44,275 bases of DNA. Origin: Chrysophaeum taylorii (Eukaryota; Sar; Pelagophyceae; Pelagomonadales; Pelagomonadaceae). Position 1 is the first letter of the stretch. Each line of letters begins with the position of its first letter. The position numbers and the translations under genes were made by a program. The notes under the pieces are model-generated. The model worked only from the letters and a program-made list of their open reading frames with translations. It searched no databases and was not told the origin of the DNA. Below are positions 40,710-44,275 of the stretch, in pieces. The DNA is taken from the NCBI GenBank assembly GCA_029834535.1, contig JAQMWT010000275.1, positions 1 through 44,275 of the forward strand, in the 5' to 3' direction.

Positions 40710-41130
40710 TCAAAATGGCGCCGGACTCTTCATCATCATCAACCTCGGTGTCGTCATACTCGGGATTGTCGTGCTGTGCTCACCAGTGGTGTGTTTGGCG
40801 TTTCTTTCTTTGAACAACGTCCAAAGCCGGTCGTATGCCGCCGTCGAGTTTCTTTCTTCCGGAAAAATGTTTGCTGATTACGAGGCCTCGAGCAGCCTGG
40901 GCCCGAGGCGAGAGCGAAGCGGCATTTTGGTCACCTTCGTGAACCCGAGGACCCGCTCCTCGCGAGCTTCAGTGAACTGTGCGCAGCCCTTACTACTCTC
41001 AAACCAAACAACAACGTCGCCGTCGGGTATTCGTCGCGGATCATCGAGTTCGCATACATCTCTGTCACGTCGAGACGCTCGCCGCGAACTCCATCGTCGA
41101 CAACGAATTGCTGGTATGTATCAGTTCAGT
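40710..41130 (-). pseudogene. Degenerate minus-strand coding downstream of the family-X copy
   Basis: One frame reads YQQFVVDDGVRGERLDVTEM, then YANSMIRDEYPTATLLFGL. A second reads KGCAQFTEAREERVLGFTKV, a TAA, then in frame NSTAAYDRLWTLFKERNAKH to a stop at 40710. At least one shift and one stop break it. It follows the family-X pseudogene on the same strand and may be part of the same ancestral gene. Confidence 0.3.
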
Positions 41131-41837
41131 TCGATGAGCGTCGTGTTTCTGTGGCATACCGACTGGTTCATCCGCTGATTCATCGTCATCGCCGAGGTTG
41201 AGAAGATCGTCGTCGGAGTCGGCAGTACGACGTTTCTTCTTATTATAGGGCGAAGGCTGCGTCGGTTCTGGCTGAAGCGAAGCGAGTCTCTCTGCTGCTT
41301 CCTCCCAAGCTGCCTCGAACGTGACAGTCGCGAGCTTGGCTTGTGCCTGCGGCAGAATCTTCTGGTTGAGCTCGAGAGTTTTTGATTCAATACCATCAAA
41401 TCATCACCGCCTGCACAGGTGGCGCCGCTTCAGTTTTTCGACAAGCACCTAACTGAAAGTTTGAATGGACTGGTCAACATCATCCCACGGAACATCGTCT
41501 AAATAATTTGCGATTCAGTGCCGGTGTGCCGTCTTGGGACGACGCGCAGCTCCCGTTTCTCGAGCGACGACTTGATGCAACGATTAACGTATAGTCGCTC
41601 CATGTCGGCGGCGGCCACTGGAACGTCCCCTTCTTCGGTCTGGAGAGTGAGTTTCACGGGTGGTGGCTGCATGGCCGCCTCGAGCTGCTGCGAGGTGACG
41701 CTCCATTCGAAGTGAGTAAATGGCCGAGGAACCTTGCCGAAAGACGCGGAGTAAGAAGCGGACTCGACGGCTCTAGACGGGGCGTCTGTAGTCGCATCTG
41801 TATCAGAACCTAGGCTCTCGTACTGGTCGCGCAACAT
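41120..41837 (-). pseudogene. Second copy of the unnamed family found at 49-733
   Basis: From 41837 the frame reads MLRDQYESLGSDTDATTDAP, then FEWSVTSQQLEAAMQPPP and KLTLQTEEGDVPVAAADMER, and stops at 41499. Matches to the first copy continue in other frames: DVPWDDVDQSIQ, APPVQAV, DLMVLNQ, then LELNQKILPQAQAKLA and KKKRRTADSDDDLLNLGDDD to about 41150. Several 1-nt shifts, one at an A5 run near 41380, and two TGA codons interrupt it. It is clearly homologous to the left-edge gene but more decayed. Confidence 0.5.
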
Positions 41838-41931
41838 GTCATCGATCTCTAGCTCGCGACATCATCCTTGTTGGCTTTCTTTGACGGACCTCGCCGGTGA
41901 CAATCTGCGAGGTCGAGAACGGCGACTTGCC

Positions 41932-42211
41932 TTATTGGATAAATTCGTCGTCGTAGATGGCCGGATAGTGTCCCTTAGTTAAACGCAGACACCCGTCCCG
42001 GGTGTTCGATGATGGCTCCTTGATTGAATCCTTTCTCTTGCAAGCCTGCCGAACGAGTGGCAGCTTGTTGCCGCCGCCCGGTAGGATGCATCTCATTTGA
42101 AATCCGACGCTCTTCTCTGAAACGCCGCCGTCGGTGCACATGCAGGCCAGGGGGCCGTTCGCCACTCCGAAGAACGACTTGACAATCGACTTGTACAAGC
42201 GCGAGACTGGC
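41932..42211 (-). CDS. Exon or remnant with Cys-containing domain, unknown
   Basis: After an acceptor-like GTGGCTAG (ending 42212) the frame reads LYKSIVKSFFGVANGPLACM, then VSEKSVGFQMRCILPGGGNK and HYPAIYDDEFIQ to a TAA at 41932. In the same frame beyond the TAA it still looks coding (SPFSTSQIVTGEVRQRK). An upstream acidic stretch (EGGVSDAGDDDVASQ, about 42240) lies one frame away. The family is unknown. Confidence 0.35.
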
Positions 42212-42299
42212 TAGCCACGTCATCGTCGCCGGCATCAGAGACACCCCCTTCGTCCGTCCGTCCGTCCGTCCTCGGTAGTAGTTCCATTAGTGGTATGCA

Positions 42300-42700
42300 A
42301 TTCTCAATAGGCGTTGAAAAGGCTCTGAGCCCTCACACGCTCATCGTTCTCTTTCTTCATCCTCTCGTACGGCGCGTTCATACTCACAAAACGAATGAAA
42401 CGGCCTCGAACTCCGGCATTCAACCCAGAAAAAACTCGCGCTCGCTGTCGTCGTGGACTTCGTACTCCGGACACGAGATTTTCAACGCCTCTTTCTGCAC
42501 TCCGCTCGGAAATTTGTGCTTTGGTTGGTGCTCAACGACAAATGCCTTCCATTCTCTTCGACGTTCAGCAGCAGCAGTCAGTCAGTCCACCCTTCCACCA
42601 GGTGCCAGGCGTGGAAAATTGGTATTCCTTCGAAAAGTCTTCGAACACCACGAGCTTGCTCTCTGCGCGGCACCTTCCTTCTGAACCCGCGCGCTCCCCT
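42300..42700 (-). pseudogene. Degenerate minus-strand coding, unknown
   Basis: Three frames read well in succession: KLVVFEDFSKEYQFSTPGTW (about 42650), then WKAFVVEHQPKHKFPSGVQK and EALKISCPEYEVHDDSEREF (about 42530-42420). After a shift at a T6 run (about 42430) comes GVRGRFIRFVSMNAPYERMK and ERVRAQSLFNAY, with a stop near 42310. It is probably one old gene; no domain is recognised. Confidence 0.35.
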
Positions 42701-42789
42701 CCCGATGCTGATGTCATGACCGCTTCTTGCTCGCTGTGTCGCGAGACGACGAGGTTAAAAAGTTAAGGATTGAGTGGGGTTGGACCCAT

Positions 42790-42965
42790 TGTTTCAAGCA
42801 GCGGTGACACGGAGAGACGCGACGCTCCCACACCGCAGGCGTCCGCATTTGCTGGGTGTCTGCATCCGCGAGGTGTCTGCATCCGCTGGCTATGTGGTCG
42901 GTCGCGGACACTTGCGGTCACGGTCCAAATGCGCTGGTCGGATGCGGACACGATCCGCGTGCTTT
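42790..42965. repeat. Decayed minisatellite of (T/G)CCGC(A/G)T-type motifs
   Basis: GTCCGCATTTGCTGG, GTCTGCATCCGC and related 11-12-mers recur at about 42840-42960. Similar motifs at 40085-40165 are also close to a shared GACAAAAAGGACGTGC (40046 and 42991), so the two stretches may be related repeats. Confidence 0.5.
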
Positions 42966-43179
42966 CTTTAGACCGACAAGGCGTGACAGACAAAAAGGAC
43001 GTGCCCCCCTTGGTAAAACGTGCGTTCAAAATGTCACGAGTGCGACCATCAAGGAGAATACGGTCACCTCGACGCCTAGCAAGTAACTTGCTGATTTAGT
43101 GCGACGCTTGACGACCTCGCAGTAAAAGGGATCCGATCTTCCAGAATCAACGGTCGTCTGAGCACATGCTCCGAAGCTG

Positions 43180-43985
43180 TTATAAGTGTGACGATGTCTC
43201 TGACTCCTGCGTCATAGAAGGGAGATCACCGAACAAGGCGGAAACTACTACCCGCGAGGACGCTGCTCCGCCCCCGAGTCCGGTTCTATATCACCACCTG
43301 ACCTTGAACCCCATGTTTCGGAAGTTCTGTCGTGACAACGCGTGGTAGGACTCTATCAAGTCAGTCAGTCTGGCTACGTCTACCGCCGCTTCCTCGAATG
43401 ATCGCGCAGACGTTGCCCACGACAAAATTCGGACCTAAAGATGAGTTCTCTTTACTAGAAATGACAACAACAGCAGACCTACGTGTTCTTTCTTTGAGCT
43501 CCGAGATCAAGATGGCGACACAACCTTTGACGCCTGTATACACAACCTTTGACGCCTGTATTAACCGAACGCACACCGGCGCCGCAGACACACACCATCC
43601 GATACAATACACACATACAGTCTCTGGCTTTTTAGACGCTGTGATGGACGCTATGCGGATGGGTTGTAGAGCAAGCTCTCGTTGGTGATGACGTAGAGGC
43701 GTGTTGACGTTGCCCGTGCTTGCTCGCGCCCTTGAATGGACCATGCCGTGATGGGCTCGACGCCAGCCGCGATGGAAAGAACGTCGACGACCAGGACTGG
43801 TCGTCCTCTGGTTTCCCAGGCCTTTGACGCGCCATGTGCCGATCGAGGCCTAGTCCTTCGGGAAGGCGACGAGCAAGGATGTCGGGTCTCTCTTCACTTC
43901 GTCGTCGAGTCTTTCGATGATGCGAGCAACAACCTTGGGCCCAGAGCGGATGGCCTCCCATTTCCGGCCGTAGATCGACCGACTC
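43180..43985 (-). pseudogene. Degenerate minus-strand coding, unknown
   Basis: Pieces in order are KWEAIRSGPKVVARIIERLD, continuing VKRDPTSLLVAFPKD with a stop at 43850; then GRPVLVVDVLSIAAGVEPIT and RLYVITNESLLYNPSA with a stop at 43651; and after a gap LTDLIESYHALSRQNFRNMG, VRWYRTGLGGGAASSRVVVS and ALFGDLPSMTQESE with a stop at 43180. All are on the minus strand, consistent with one long disrupted gene that may extend to 40.7 kb. A 22-bp direct duplication (ACACAACCTTTGACGCC and following) lies at about 43517-43560. I do not recognise the family. Confidence 0.35.
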
Positions 43986-44005
43986 CTTGGCTTCGAATGT
44001 TTCTA

Positions 44006-44213
44006 GCTCACTCACTCACTCACTCACTCACTCGCTCGCTCGCTCGCTCACTCACTCACTCGCTCACTCACTCACTCACTCGCTCGCTCGCTCGCTCACT
44101 CGCTCGCTCGCTCACTCACTCACTCACTCGCTCGCTCACTCACTCACTCCCTCACTCACTCACTCACTCACTCACTCACTCACTCACTCACCCACTCACT
44201 CACTCACTCACTC
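44006..44213. repeat. CTCA/CTCG tetranucleotide microsatellite, about 208 bp
   Basis: Uninterrupted CTCA units are mixed with CTCG blocks. The Ser-Leu-Thr-His-type open frames over it are artefacts. Confidence 0.95.
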
Positions 44214-44275
44214 AGAGAGAAGCATGAATGTATTTGCTGTTATGCTCTAGTAGTTGAGGAGGGCCGACTGCTCAT

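Noticed and set aside
43736..44250. Open frames of Ser-Leu-Thr-His repeats
   Set aside because: Pure translation of the CTCA/CTCG microsatellite.
1..44275. CRISPR arrays, bacterial operons, rRNA or tRNA genes
   Set aside because: No regularly spaced direct repeats with unique spacers, no bacterial gene organisation, and no recognisable tRNA box pair or rRNA segment was found by reading.

Overview
The window looks like nuclear DNA of a unicellular eukaryote, most likely an alga (stramenopile or similar) or a relative. The grounds are a eukaryotic RNA polymerase II subunit (RPB11) with a 47-nt GT-AG intron, an OPR-type repeat protein followed by a RAP domain (a family of organelle RNA-binding proteins common in algae and alveolates), many microsatellites, and a high load of degenerate transposable elements. 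Nothing prokaryotic was seen: no operons, no Shine-Dalgarno spacing, no CRISPR array and no recognisable tRNA or rRNA gene. The lineage is an inference from gene families only.

Layout. 0-0.7 kb: frameshifted minus-strand gene of an unnamed family that recurs at 41-42 kb. 0.9-4.1 kb: a 34-bp tandem repeat, a repeat module split by a 250-bp insertion with a 9-bp target duplication, and a 2.6-kb LINE (LINE-1 here) with reverse transcriptase and a possible C-terminal restriction-like endonuclease. 4.1-9.1 kb: weak coding fragments and two perfect heat-shock-element-like sites. 9.1-18.2 kb: a duplicated segment (copy A) interrupted by a 7,075-bp LTR element flanked by GTCAC; the same segment without the element lies at 36-37.8 kb (copy B), giving an empty-site comparison. 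19.6-22.2 kb: OPR/RAP gene with an in-frame UGA before the RAP domain. 22.2-24 kb: gene fragments and LINE-1 pieces. 24.3-25.3 kb: a compact divergent pair, an unknown serine-rich gene and RPB11, with 84 bp between start codons. 27.1-28.9 kb: a 5'-truncated second LINE (LINE-2) with 9-bp target duplication and a TTAG-type tail. 30-31.5 kb: degenerate minus-strand coding. 32.4-35.5 kb: a 3.1-kb Mutator-like (MULE) transposon with terminal inverted repeats and a broken transposase (FLYWCH-like finger, core, SWIM-like remnant). 37.8-38.9 kb: an intact ankyrin-repeat gene. 39.7-44 kb: one plausible plus-strand exon, then about 3.3 kb of frame-broken minus-strand coding of unknown identity, ending in a CTCA/CTCG microsatellite.

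Genes that look intact are RPB11, the ankyrin gene and probably the spliced gene opposite RPB11. Most of the rest is mobile-element sequence and decaying coding sequence. Repeated 1-nt frame breaks, several at homopolymers, could reflect pseudogene decay, very short introns or assembly indels, and the sequence alone does not settle which.
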